From assembly GCA_020059425.1 (NCBI GenBank), contig JAGVCD010000316.1, positions 1 to 8,840 on the forward strand: DNA of 8,840 nucleotides. Reading direction: 5' to 3'. Positions 1 to 6,396 of this stretch are shown piece after piece. The first letter of the stretch is position 1. Each line of letters begins with the position of its first letter. The stretch is from Chamaesiphon sp. (GTDB taxonomy: Bacteria > Cyanobacteriota > Cyanobacteriia > Cyanobacteriales > Chamaesiphonaceae). The notes beneath the pieces are model-generated. The model saw only the letters and a list, made by a program, of their open reading frames with translations. It was not told where the DNA came from and made no database searches. Made by a program: the position numbers and the translations under genes.

Positions 1-1386
1 AATAAATGGCTCTACACAACCAATACCTCCAGTATCGAAGATTTCGGAAGTCTCCCATGAACGATATTTTGTAATTTGCCAAGGGTGATTGCTACCAGGG
101 TAAAGAGTAGCGCCATCAAATCGCCCCAGCATTTGAATAAATTCTTTAGCGTTCTGAGCACCATAAGTCAAATTGCGTTCACTATTCGACCAGTCGGTGG
201 GGGGCTGCGTCAGGTGATCTCGCTGAATTCGATCGAGTAACTTCCCAAAGCGATCGGTATTTTCATGAACTGCCCAGCCGATTTCTGGTTGTAAGATGCC
301 CAGCTCTGGGTCTTGATGAACGCCGATGAATCCAGCCACTAAATTCAAATCATACTCGGCCTGTCCATTGATATTTTGGGTGTTGAGTTTAATCGCAACT
401 TGCGAAAGTCCCAAAGGTAAGGAATGCAGAGAAATACCATTGCTTGGAGTGGCAAACCGGCTTGGTAACTCAGTCGTATCCTCAATGTTAGGGAGTTCAC
501 AGCGATCCATCTCCAACAACTTATTCCGAACAGTGGGGGCTTGAGTAATTCCGTCTTGAAGATATGGAAACAAGTCAGCACACCAGCCCGTAATATACTT
601 AGCAGCATAAACGGTCTTTGGTTTATAAATGCAGCGCCAAAATTCTAGGGATGGCTGACCCGCAGCACTATTGATAAATTCTTGACAAATTGGCAAGAGT
701 CGCTCCGTCCACCACTGTAAGTTATACTGAGCCATACTTTGAACTCGTTCATAAATGCTCTGCCAGTCTTCAACAGTTCCCGATAAGGTGATATCGGGAA
801 TACCACAAATGCAGCGACCACCATAGTTAAAATATTTATGAAAGGTATCCATCATCACTACCTGGCTAGCTGTATGGATAGTAGGAGTTGTGGTGCTGAA
901 ATTGCACTCCAGCAATTTATAAACATCAGCTCCGACATGATCCCGAACTTGTAGAACCCATTTTTGAATTGTTTCCGACCAGTGATGCGGCAAGGTCGGC
1001 ATAGAATCCATAGCAACGACTAGTTCTACTTTACCTTGATGCTTAACAAAGTTCGATCGCAGATTTTCAGTAGGATGGTTCACATGTTGAGCAAAACCCT
1101 GAGCAATCGTCATCCAAATAATGTCTGGTGTTAGCAGTAGTGGACGGTGTTGACTAAAAGCAACATGAACAGCTAGTGCTAACGGGTGAATCTGATAAAG
1201 CCCGTAGCCTTGAATCACTGGAAACGTTTTATCATGGCTGAATGCCAACACAGAAACATCCAAGCTTTCCTCTATTTGAGATTGTGCTGTTTGTGAAAAT
1301 AATTGTTGCTGAGCTGGTTCTACATCATCGACGCAGAAACGAATTTTTTCCTGGGCTTGTTCTAGAATTTGGGCAGTTAAGGTCAT
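1..1386 (-). CDS. DUF4419 domain protein, 3' end outside the window
   Basis: An open frame of 462 codons without a stop runs from the ATG at 1386 to the left edge, so the C-terminus is missing. I recognise the DUF4419 family by its conserved stretches: LLLTPDIIWMTIAQGF (residues about 83-98), NFVKHQGK (112-119), GIPDITLSGTVEDW (195-208), the segment around W250 to W268 (IYKPKTVYAAKYITGW), and GFIGVHQD...QPEIGWAV (352-373). Beyond about residue 375 comes an extra segment that is not part of the usual core; the part at 415-445 (FIQMLGRFDGATLYPG) faintly recalls SMI1/KNR4-like sequences, but this is weak. No signal peptide or membrane segment is seen, so it is probably cytoplasmic. The biochemical function of DUF4419 is unknown to me. 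The ATG is the natural start because the family similarity begins soon after it; there is no clear Shine-Dalgarno. The gene lies 63 nt downstream of a broken TPR gene on the same strand. Confidence 0.85.
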   Translation of the reverse strand, partial: MTLTAQILEQAQEKIRFCVDDVEPAQQQLFSQTAQSQIEESLDVSVLAFSHDKTFPVIQGYGLYQIHPLALAVHVAFSQHRPLLLTPDIIWMTIAQGFAQHVNHPTENLRSNFVKHQGKVELVVAMDSMPTLPHHWSETIQKWVLQVRDHVGADVYKLLECNFSTTTPTIHTASQVVMMDTFHKYFNYGGRCICGIPDITLSGTVEDWQSIYERVQSMAQYNLQWWTERLLPICQEFINSAAGQPSLEFWRCIYKPKTVYAAKYITGWCADLFPYLQDGITQAPTVRNKLLEMDRCELPNIEDTTELPSRFATPSNGISLHSLPLGLSQVAIKLNTQNINGQAEYDLNLVAGFIGVHQDPELGILQPEIGWAVHENTDRFGKLLDRIQRDHLTQPPTDWSNSERNLTYGAQNAKEFIQMLGRFDGATLYPGSNHPWQITKYRSWETSEIFDTGGIGCVEPFI

Positions 1387-1449
1387 AGTTAGGTAAGTTT
1401 GAATAGGGTATATATGATTCAGGAAAATGATTAGCAGCGATCAATATTT

Positions 1450-1903
1450 TTATGATTGATCGCGTTCTTGCTGAATTTCTTGTAAGAGTTGCATAACTTC
1501 TCCAGCCTCGTCTTTAGCAGAGGTTTCCTGAAAAACTCTGACAGCTTGTTGAAAAGCTTCGATCGCTTGATCGTACTGCCGCATAGAACGATAGGTACAC
1601 CCGAGACTTTTCCACACCCAACCTTCGCGCACCAGAGTTCCGATCGATCTGGAAAGCCTAATGGCCGTAATATACGCCTCTATAGCCATATCATACTGGT
1701 CAAGTTTATTGTGGTACGTACCGATATTATTAAGTACCCAAATCCCTCTTTCTCGATCTCCTAGTTCCTTAAGCCATGACGCTTTCATTTAGTTCATGAT
1801 AAACTGCGCCAAGATTAGTGAGAGAGAGTCCTTCTAGTTCGCGGTTGCCTGAGGCTCGCGCATTTTCTAAATGAGTTTGCCAAAATTGTAGATTATCATC
1901 CAT
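1450..1903 (-). pseudogene. Frameshifted TPR-repeat protein
   Basis: Two overlapping reading frames together spell one tetratricopeptide-repeat protein. The first (1903 to 1769, 44 codons) starts MDDNLQFWQT and ends inside a repeat just after LTNLGAVYHELNE. The second (1788 to 1450, 112 codons) picks up with KELGDRERG, then carries two good repeats, LNNIGTYHNKLDQYDMAIEA and WKSLGCTYRSMRQYDQAIEA, each about 40 residues long, and a Gln/Glu-rich tail. Compared with those repeats, the first one lacks about 10 residues at the frame junction, so a deletion of roughly 30 nt (not a multiple of three) probably broke the gene. TPRs mediate protein-protein contacts; no partner can be named, though the DUF4419 gene lies directly downstream. 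The second frame has its own ATG at 1788, inside the end of the first, so a shorter 112-residue protein could still be made by re-initiation. I favour a pseudogene; two overlapping small genes is the alternative. Confidence 0.6.
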
Positions 1904-2090
1904 GGTGTTTACTGAAATATTTCGGATATGGTTGATAGCAGATTGACCTCAAAACAGTATCGAGTTTCGGGCATGATCCTCTGCCATTAACTAGAGTATT
2001 GGGAACAAATTAAAGAAATATGCGGAGATCTGTCTGAGTTCTTATTTAATTTGTTGCCCGATCATCACCAGCCATGAATCATAATAAGCA
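1904..2090. other. Gene-free spacer, possible gene debris
   Basis: No intact gene is visible between the decayed TPR gene and the IS remnant. On the plus strand a 28-codon open stretch, from about 1989 to the TGA at 2073-2075, reads LEYWEQIKEICGDLSEF and so on. It looks protein-like but has no start codon and no family I recognise. It may be the end of a lost gene or chance. The minus-strand TPR frame must be transcribed from somewhere in this spacer, but no convincing promoter was found. Confidence 0.4.
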
Positions 2091-2108
2091 GGCGGGGTTG
2101 CGGTGATA
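2091..2108 (+). repeat. Left terminal inverted repeat of IS5 remnant
   Basis: GGCGGGGTTGCGGTGATA pairs imperfectly (12 of 18) with the complement of 2457-2474. The outermost four bases, GGCG, are identical at both ends. Confidence 0.55.
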
Positions 2109-2151
2109 CAGCACGATAAGTTTGAACTAACACAAAAAAACCATCACAGAT

Positions 2152-2418
2152 ATGAAAAGCACCATCCGCAACTGGTCCGAGTATAACGCAGGATTAGAGC
2201 CTGACCTTCTGGCTGGATGAGGCAGTGTTAGAAGATTGGTACAACGAAATCCCAGCTCTCTGGCTGAAACAACTATGTTTAGACTCAAAGCCATCTTTGG
2301 GGGTAAGCTTCGCTCTCGCAAATTTGACAATCAAGCGGTTGAACTATTTGTCCAATGTGCTGCGCTTAATCGCATGATTCAGATCGCTAAACCCGATTCA
2401 GTCATGGTCAATGACTAA
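2152..2418 (+). pseudogene. IS5-family transposase remnant
   Basis: The reading starts with ATG at 2152 as MKSTIRNWSEYNAGL, the typical N-terminus of this IS5-type transposase group. It then shifts frame, apparently because codons for the usual Arg-Gly-Ser were damaged, to LTFWLDEAVLEDWYN, which continues the family N-terminus. At about 2240-2255 the sequence jumps to the family C-terminus, SLAETTMFRLKAIFGGKL followed by SRKFDNQAVELF and LNRMIQIAKPDS, ending at the TAA at 2416-2418. The central region carrying the catalytic acidic residues is absent, so the protein cannot be active. Identification rests on remembered family motifs at both ends. Confidence 0.75.
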
Positions 2419-2456
2419 TTTCAGTGGTGATGGCTAAAACCGTTTTGTCCAAATTT

Positions 2457-2474
2457 GATTCATGCAACAACGCC
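2457..2474 (-). repeat. Right terminal inverted repeat of IS5 remnant
   Basis: Read on the minus strand this is GGCGTTGTTGCATGAATC, which resembles the ends of known IS5-type elements and mirrors 2091-2108. It lies about 40 bp after the transposase stop, as expected for such an element. Confidence 0.6.
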
Positions 2475-2551
2475 GCTATGACGTATACATTTCAAGTTCG
2501 CTGATCAACATGAACTAGATGAGCTGAACTGCTAGCTAAACAAGGATTAAA

Positions 2552-3760
2552 CTATTTGAATAAAGCGCGCATTCCTTCTTGCCGCTTCAAAGACAAATTC
2601 GTGCCCTGTCGCTTCTCCGCTTGCTGAATAATTTGGTTAAGCAGCTCCGTGTACACCACCTTCGGCTGCGACTTCATCCACAAATAGAACGACAGCGACC
2701 CAGGCAAAGTATTGATTTCATTGAAATAAAGTTGGTTAGCATTGCTATCAATAATAAAATCGATCCGAGACACACCACTACAACCCAATGTTTGGAAAGC
2801 CTTTTTGGCATAGTCAATCCCGGCTTGCTTCAACGCCGGATCAAGATCCGGTGGATCGATAATCCGCGACAGACTCGCCATTCCCTGGGAATCACTATCG
2901 CTGTTCTTCTTGGCTCCATCATCCCGCAGATACTTTTCTTCGTAGGTGAGTACCCCGCTCAAAGACACCGGCATTTCCACCACTGAAGCCGTTACACCAT
3001 CGGCATCGCCCACCACCGACACATTGATTTCAATAATGTCTTTGACGCAGGGCTCCACGATCGCCTGGGAATCATAACGGAAAGTATTGACTAAGCAACC
3101 ATTTAAAGAAGCTTCATCAGTAGCCACCCCAATCCCAATGCTAGAACCCAAGTTGCAGGGTTTCACAAACAGCGGCAACTGTTCTAATCCTGGTGTAGCA
3201 AAAATTTGCTCCCGCACTTGGGCGAGGCTTTTTTGAGCCACCGATCGATCCACCAACCCAGCTGGCAATACGGGAATGCCCACGGCGGCCAGTACCTTTT
3301 TGCACTTATACTTGTTCATACCCAAGGCGGCTGGCAACACCGTACAGCCAGTGTAGGTGGCATCAGCCATTTCCAACATGCCTTGAATACAGCCATCTTC
3401 GCCAAAGGTACCGTGGAAGGCCAAGAAGTAGATGTCGATCTGTACTATTTCTTCAGCTGTTTTACCAAAACTCCACAAACCACGTTTGGGATTAATTACC
3501 GTTAAACCCTTGCTGCCAGCGATCGGAATCAGCGCTACTTCTTGCACTTCACGCACGGCACCGGGTAAACCCCGATAGAAAGATTTTTCGAGCAACCGAT
3601 CGCCTACATACCAGCGACCGGATTGGGCGATGTAGACAGGCACAGGGTTGTATTGGGTGACATCCAACACATTAATTAGCTGCAAGGCGGTAATTACTGA
3701 GATCTCGTGTTCGACTGATCGACCACCAAATAAAACTGCAATATTTTTTTTCTTACTCAT
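2552..3760 (-). CDS. D-alanine--D-alanine ligase family protein (ATP-grasp)
   Basis: A 402-residue ATP-grasp ligase, longer than most Ddl enzymes (about 300-370). By family it should join two D-amino acids, classically D-Ala with D-Ala, using ATP in the cytoplasm. Visible residues: N-terminal FGGRSVEHEIS (11-21; E19 matches the substrate-binding Glu of DdlB), HGTFGEDG (116-123), ATP-binding FVKPCNLGSS (198-207), VEPCV (235-239), EEKY with K276-Y277, R332/D334, and the metal-binding E348 and N350 in NEINTLPG. Y277 sits where Tyr marks D-Ala-D-Ala ligases and Phe marks D-Ala-D-Lac ligases, so a dipeptide product is more likely. Oddities are a polar Ser/Asp-rich insert at about 282-302 and PGSLSFYLW after the metal site, unlike the usual PGFT or PGMT. 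It starts 15 nt after the membrane Mur ligase gene and is last in the operon. It may be the cell's main Ddl, but divergence and context suggest a specialised paralogue, so I assign no symbol. Confidence 0.9.
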   Translation of the reverse strand: MSKKKNIAVLFGGRSVEHEISVITALQLINVLDVTQYNPVPVYIAQSGRWYVGDRLLEKSFYRGLPGAVREVQEVALIPIAGSKGLTVINPKRGLWSFGKTAEEIVQIDIYFLAFHGTFGEDGCIQGMLEMADATYTGCTVLPAALGMNKYKCKKVLAAVGIPVLPAGLVDRSVAQKSLAQVREQIFATPGLEQLPLFVKPCNLGSSIGIGVATDEASLNGCLVNTFRYDSQAIVEPCVKDIIEINVSVVGDADGVTASVVEMPVSLSGVLTYEEKYLRDDGAKKNSDSDSQGMASLSRIIDPPDLDPALKQAGIDYAKKAFQTLGCSGVSRIDFIIDSNANQLYFNEINTLPGSLSFYLWMKSQPKVVYTELLNQIIQQAEKRQGTNLSLKRQEGMRALFK

Positions 3761-3775
3761 GATGTTAGTGACAGA

Positions 3776-5407
3776 TTAAAATTTGGCTTCGGCTTCGTAT
3801 AGGTCGGGCAGGTCGTTTTCAATCAAAATCAAATCGCCGGGCTGCTTGAACTTGGCATCCATTAAGTGCGCCAGCGCCAGGTCGCGATTGTCGAATTCTA
3901 AGATTTTTTCTGCTGATAAACCGCCGTCTTGCAAACCAGCGCGGAGCGCTGCCCGGTTGGTATCGCCAACCAGCACCACCAAATCACAGATTTCAGCGGC
4001 TTTGAGAGCCGCTTGGCGATTTTCGGCAGTTTGAATTTCACCCAACTCCACCATTCCCGGTGTCATCAAAATTTTGCGACCACCAGCCAGAGTGCCGAGA
4101 ACTTCTAAAGCCGAGACAAAGCCGATCGGATTGGAATTGTAGGAATCATCCAGAATAAAGCCATCGCCATTTTTGCGCAGGTTCAGGCGGTTATTGGCTG
4201 GTTCAATGCTACGAATTGCCGCCATCACATACTCTGGGTTCTTGTCCAGGGCACAGGCCATCGCAAAAGCACCCACTAAATTAGAAAGCATTGGCACGCC
4301 CAATAGCTTGGTAAAGCCGGGATAGACCTGATCTTGCCAATGCAGATTAAAAGTGGTGCCCTGCATGGTGGCCTCAATCTCCGACATCCAGCAATCTAAG
4401 TGCCCCAGCTCTGGTTCTAAACCATACAGAAGCGTCCGGGCTTTGGGATACTCAGTGGCCATCTTTCTAGCACCAGGATTATCCCCATTACACACCAATA
4501 AACCCTCCGCAGGCAGGGCTTGCGGCAATTCGCACTTGGCTTTATAAATATTCTCAGCACCGCCAAATCGTTCTAAATGCATCACCCCAACGGCGGTCAC
4601 TAGCCCGGCATCCGGCGGCGTGAGCCGACAGAGCTTGGCGATCGATCCAATTTGATAAGCGCCCATTTCTATAATGGCCAGCCGCTGTTGGCGTTTGAGA
4701 TTTTCCCGAATTTGGCGGGTGATGCCCATTTCGGTGTTGATGCTGCCGGGAGTCCAAAAAGTGGGTTCGATCGCCTCTAGCAAGCTCCCTAAAATCGCCT
4801 TGGTACTGGTCTTACCGTAACTGCCAGTAATCCCAATCACGTAAGGATCGTAGTCCGCCAAAATTTCTTTGGCATCATTTAAAAAAGCCTGTTGTTTCTT
4901 TTCTTCGGATGGCCACAGAATGGCGTTAGCCACCATAATCCACAGAGGCGTGCTTTGAATCAAGGTCAAAGTCACTAACCATAAGATAGGCGCAGCACCC
5001 AAACCCAGGGCAACGATTAAGCCCAGAATAGCGATGACGAATGCCATATAGAGAGCGATCGATAGCTGATAAATGGCCGTCAATCGATCGGTCATATTCA
5101 GCTTGATTTTCCCCACCTTGCGCGGGTCGTCTTCCCGCCAAGCTACTGCAATCAATCCTACTCCCCCAACGATGCTAAATAGTAAGGTTGTGGGCATATC
5201 TGGAGCTGCCAGGCTAGCTACTGCAGTACCCAAAGCCATGATTGAACCACGGGTATCGAAAGACCTTTTTTCTAGCCACCAGTTGATGAAGCGACTGGAA
5301 TTATATTCTTCCTGCTGGAAAAACTGCAAATAGCGTAGTGACCGCCGCACATAAAAAAGAATGACGCTAAGCGAGACGATCGCCAAAATAAGAAAGGAAA
5401 AAGACAT
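3776..5407 (-). CDS. Membrane-anchored MurF-like Mur ligase
   Basis: The C-terminal 355 of 543 residues are a Mur ligase of MurF type: P-loop GITGSYGKTSTK (192-203), Mg-binding EMGA (E247), H277 in MHLERFGG, YKAK (288-291), RLN (407-409), adenine-site DDSYNSNP (420-427) and GMVELGE (451-457). MurF adds D-Ala-D-Ala to UDP-MurNAc-tripeptide. Here the usual N-terminal UDP-MurNAc-binding domain is absent. In its place are about 185 residues with likely membrane helices at 3-20, 72-89, 110-136 and 140-164, plus a weaker stretch at 54-68, and charged loops. The catalytic part directly follows the last helix, so it should lie on the membrane face. The acceptor may therefore be lipid-linked or otherwise membrane-presented; this is inference. 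The gene starts 20 nt after the hydrolase gene and ends 15 nt before the Ddl-like gene, whose product could be its donor. The ATG at 5407 gives a good first membrane helix. Ligase-fold assignment is strong; exact substrate is unknown. Confidence 0.9.
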   Translation of the reverse strand: MSFSFLILAIVSLSVILFYVRRSLRYLQFFQQEEYNSSRFINWWLEKRSFDTRGSIMALGTAVASLAAPDMPTTLLFSIVGGVGLIAVAWREDDPRKVGKIKLNMTDRLTAIYQLSIALYMAFVIAILGLIVALGLGAAPILWLVTLTLIQSTPLWIMVANAILWPSEEKKQQAFLNDAKEILADYDPYVIGITGSYGKTSTKAILGSLLEAIEPTFWTPGSINTEMGITRQIRENLKRQQRLAIIEMGAYQIGSIAKLCRLTPPDAGLVTAVGVMHLERFGGAENIYKAKCELPQALPAEGLLVCNGDNPGARKMATEYPKARTLLYGLEPELGHLDCWMSEIEATMQGTTFNLHWQDQVYPGFTKLLGVPMLSNLVGAFAMACALDKNPEYVMAAIRSIEPANNRLNLRKNGDGFILDDSYNSNPIGFVSALEVLGTLAGGRKILMTPGMVELGEIQTAENRQAALKAAEICDLVVLVGDTNRAALRAGLQDGGLSAEKILEFDNRDLALAHLMDAKFKQPGDLILIENDLPDLYEAEAKF

Positions 5408-5427
5408 GGGAGCAGCAAGTTATGGAG

Positions 5428-6201
5428 TTAAACAGCAGTGAGCACGGCATTTTGAGCAGTCAAAAACTGCTGTACGTAGTAAGCACAAAGGTGTGCCCCC
5501 TCGTTTTGATAGATAAAATGATCGCGGCGGGGCACCGTAATCAGCTGCGAATTGGGAAACAGTCGATGGTAACGGTGCGCCATTTCTACTGGAGTTTCGG
5601 TATCAGCTTCGCCCCACAGCAATAGTACTGGTGCTTTAATTTGCGGCACAATGTCTGTCACATCTTCATTGACTGTTTTCACCAATGTGCTGCGCAGTTG
5701 ACCGGCATTCAGATAATCCCGCGAGCCATATTTTTGACTGTGCCAATTGAGCAAAGCTTGTTGGTTAATGGGCGAAATCTTGCAAGCGCCGCGCAGGGTT
5801 TTAATCCATTTACTACGCCAAGACTTTTGCCAAGTTTTTTTGCTCTGGAGACCGGCAGAATTAATCATAATGATCGATCGCACTCGATCAGGATACTTGT
5901 GCGCCAGCCGCATGGATATCCGTCCGCCCAGAGAATGACCTAGCAGATCAGTTTTGTCGATGCCTTGCTCATCCATATAGGCCACCACCCGATCGGCATA
6001 TTGGGTCGTATCCCAACCTTCTGGTGGCGGCGGCTCAGACTTGCCAAACCCCGGTAAATCCAAGATATGAATTTTGGCCATATCAGCCAGCAGTTCCCCC
6101 ATTGGTTGCAGGGCGCGAAGATTTTGCCCCCAGCCGTGCATCATCAGCAACGGGTAGCCATTATTGCCAAGTTGAATTGTGTTTAGTTGCGGTGCCGCCA
6201 T
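5428..6201 (-). CDS. Alpha/beta-fold hydrolase
   Basis: A 257-residue single-domain alpha/beta hydrolase with a complete apparent catalytic set: oxyanion-hole HGWG (22-25), strand and turn DLPGFGKS (48-55), nucleophile S90 in GHSLGG (88-93), acid D200 in GEADTETP (197-204) and H228 in RDHF. A cap region of about 60 residues, rich in Trp and Lys (120-165), would shape the substrate pocket. No signal peptide is seen, so it should be cytoplasmic. Alpha/beta hydrolases include esterases, thioesterases, peptidases and dehalogenases, and the sequence does not decide between them. It is first in the operon with the MurF-like and Ddl-like ligases, which suggests cleavage of an ester or amide in a peptidoglycan-like intermediate, or editing of their product (inference). 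The ATG at 6201 lies right before the first predicted strand. I see no strong Shine-Dalgarno. Confidence 0.9.
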   Translation of the reverse strand: MAAPQLNTIQLGNNGYPLLMMHGWGQNLRALQPMGELLADMAKIHILDLPGFGKSEPPPPEGWDTTQYADRVVAYMDEQGIDKTDLLGHSLGGRISMRLAHKYPDRVRSIIMINSAGLQSKKTWQKSWRSKWIKTLRGACKISPINQQALLNWHSQKYGSRDYLNAGQLRSTLVKTVNEDVTDIVPQIKAPVLLLWGEADTETPVEMAHRYHRLFPNSQLITVPRRDHFIYQNEGAHLCAYYVQQFLTAQNAVLTAV

Positions 6202-6396
6202 GATCTGCTTTTTTTTGCGCTTGCTTCATCAAGCTAAATTATCATCGATCGAGTGCTTCGGATACTGATAAATATCTGAAAGATCCTCAAAAATTGATAG
6301 TTTTTTTAGTCAGCTGGGCATATTGAAGATCAGATGTGGATATAAAAATACATCTTTAATTAGAACGGCTTATACATATTTTTTAGAGAACCCTAC
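6202..6396. promoter_or_regulatory. Divergent AT-rich promoter region
   Basis: This 195-bp spacer separates the start codons of the minus-strand operon and the plus-strand hypothetical gene, so it must hold both promoters. For the operon, a GATAAT hexamer on the minus strand (complement of about 6239-6244) is a possible -10 box. For the plus gene, TATAAA at 6341-6346 and TATACA at 6371-6376 are candidates. No good -35 matches stand at the right distance. A 6-bp inverted repeat, AGATGT (6332-6337) and ACATCT (6350-6355), brackets the TATAAA and could be an operator. These are visual matches only. Confidence 0.45.

Larger units (their letters stand above)
2091..2474 (+). mobile_element. IS5-family element remnant (internal deletion, about 384 bp)
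   Basis: The ends form an imperfect inverted repeat. The left end GGCGGGGTTGCGGTGATA (2091-2108) matches the complement of the right end, GGCGTTGTTGCATGAATC (2474-2457), at 12 of 18 positions, including 9 of the first 11. Between them lie the two extremities of an IS5-type DDE transposase reading left to right, with the catalytic middle removed. Full elements of this kind are usually about 1 kb, so most of the element is gone. It resembles a MITE-like deletion derivative that could only move with a transposase supplied elsewhere. No convincing target duplication is seen: the flanks are ...AATAAGCA on the left and GCTATGAC... on the right. Confidence 0.7.

Noticed and set aside
345..608. Minus-strand open frame of 87 codons inside the DUF4419 gene
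   Set aside because: It is an out-of-frame reading of the DUF4419 coding sequence, which is open over its full length in another frame.
1765..1800. Programmed ribosomal frameshift in the TPR gene
   Set aside because: No slippery heptamer is seen, and about 10 residues of the repeat are missing at the frame change, which fits a deletion better.
2127..2330. Minus-strand open frame of 67 codons across the IS remnant
   Set aside because: The opposite strand spells recognisable transposase ends; this frame has no recognisable content.
2081..2484. Target-site duplication flanking the IS remnant
   Set aside because: Flanking bases (AGCA on the left, GCTA on the right) do not form a direct repeat.
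2510..2550. Hairpin near GAGCTGAACTGCTAGCT as terminator of the ligase operon
   Set aside because: The pairing is short and interrupted, and no U-tract follows on the minus-strand transcript.
2579..2986. Plus-strand open frame of 135 codons opposite the Ddl gene
   Set aside because: It is Arg/His/Leu-rich without family motifs, and lies wholly on the complement of a clearly conserved ligase.
3206..3505. Plus-strand open frame of 99 codons opposite the Ddl gene
   Set aside because: Antisense shadow of the conserved ATP-grasp coding region, with no motif of its own.
5641..5943. Plus-strand open frame of 100 codons opposite the hydrolase gene
   Set aside because: It covers the complement of the catalytic serine region, and its composition is not protein-like.
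6301..6315. T-run TTTTTTT as a terminator
   Set aside because: No GC-rich stem precedes it on either strand, and it lies between two divergent starts where no transcript should end.
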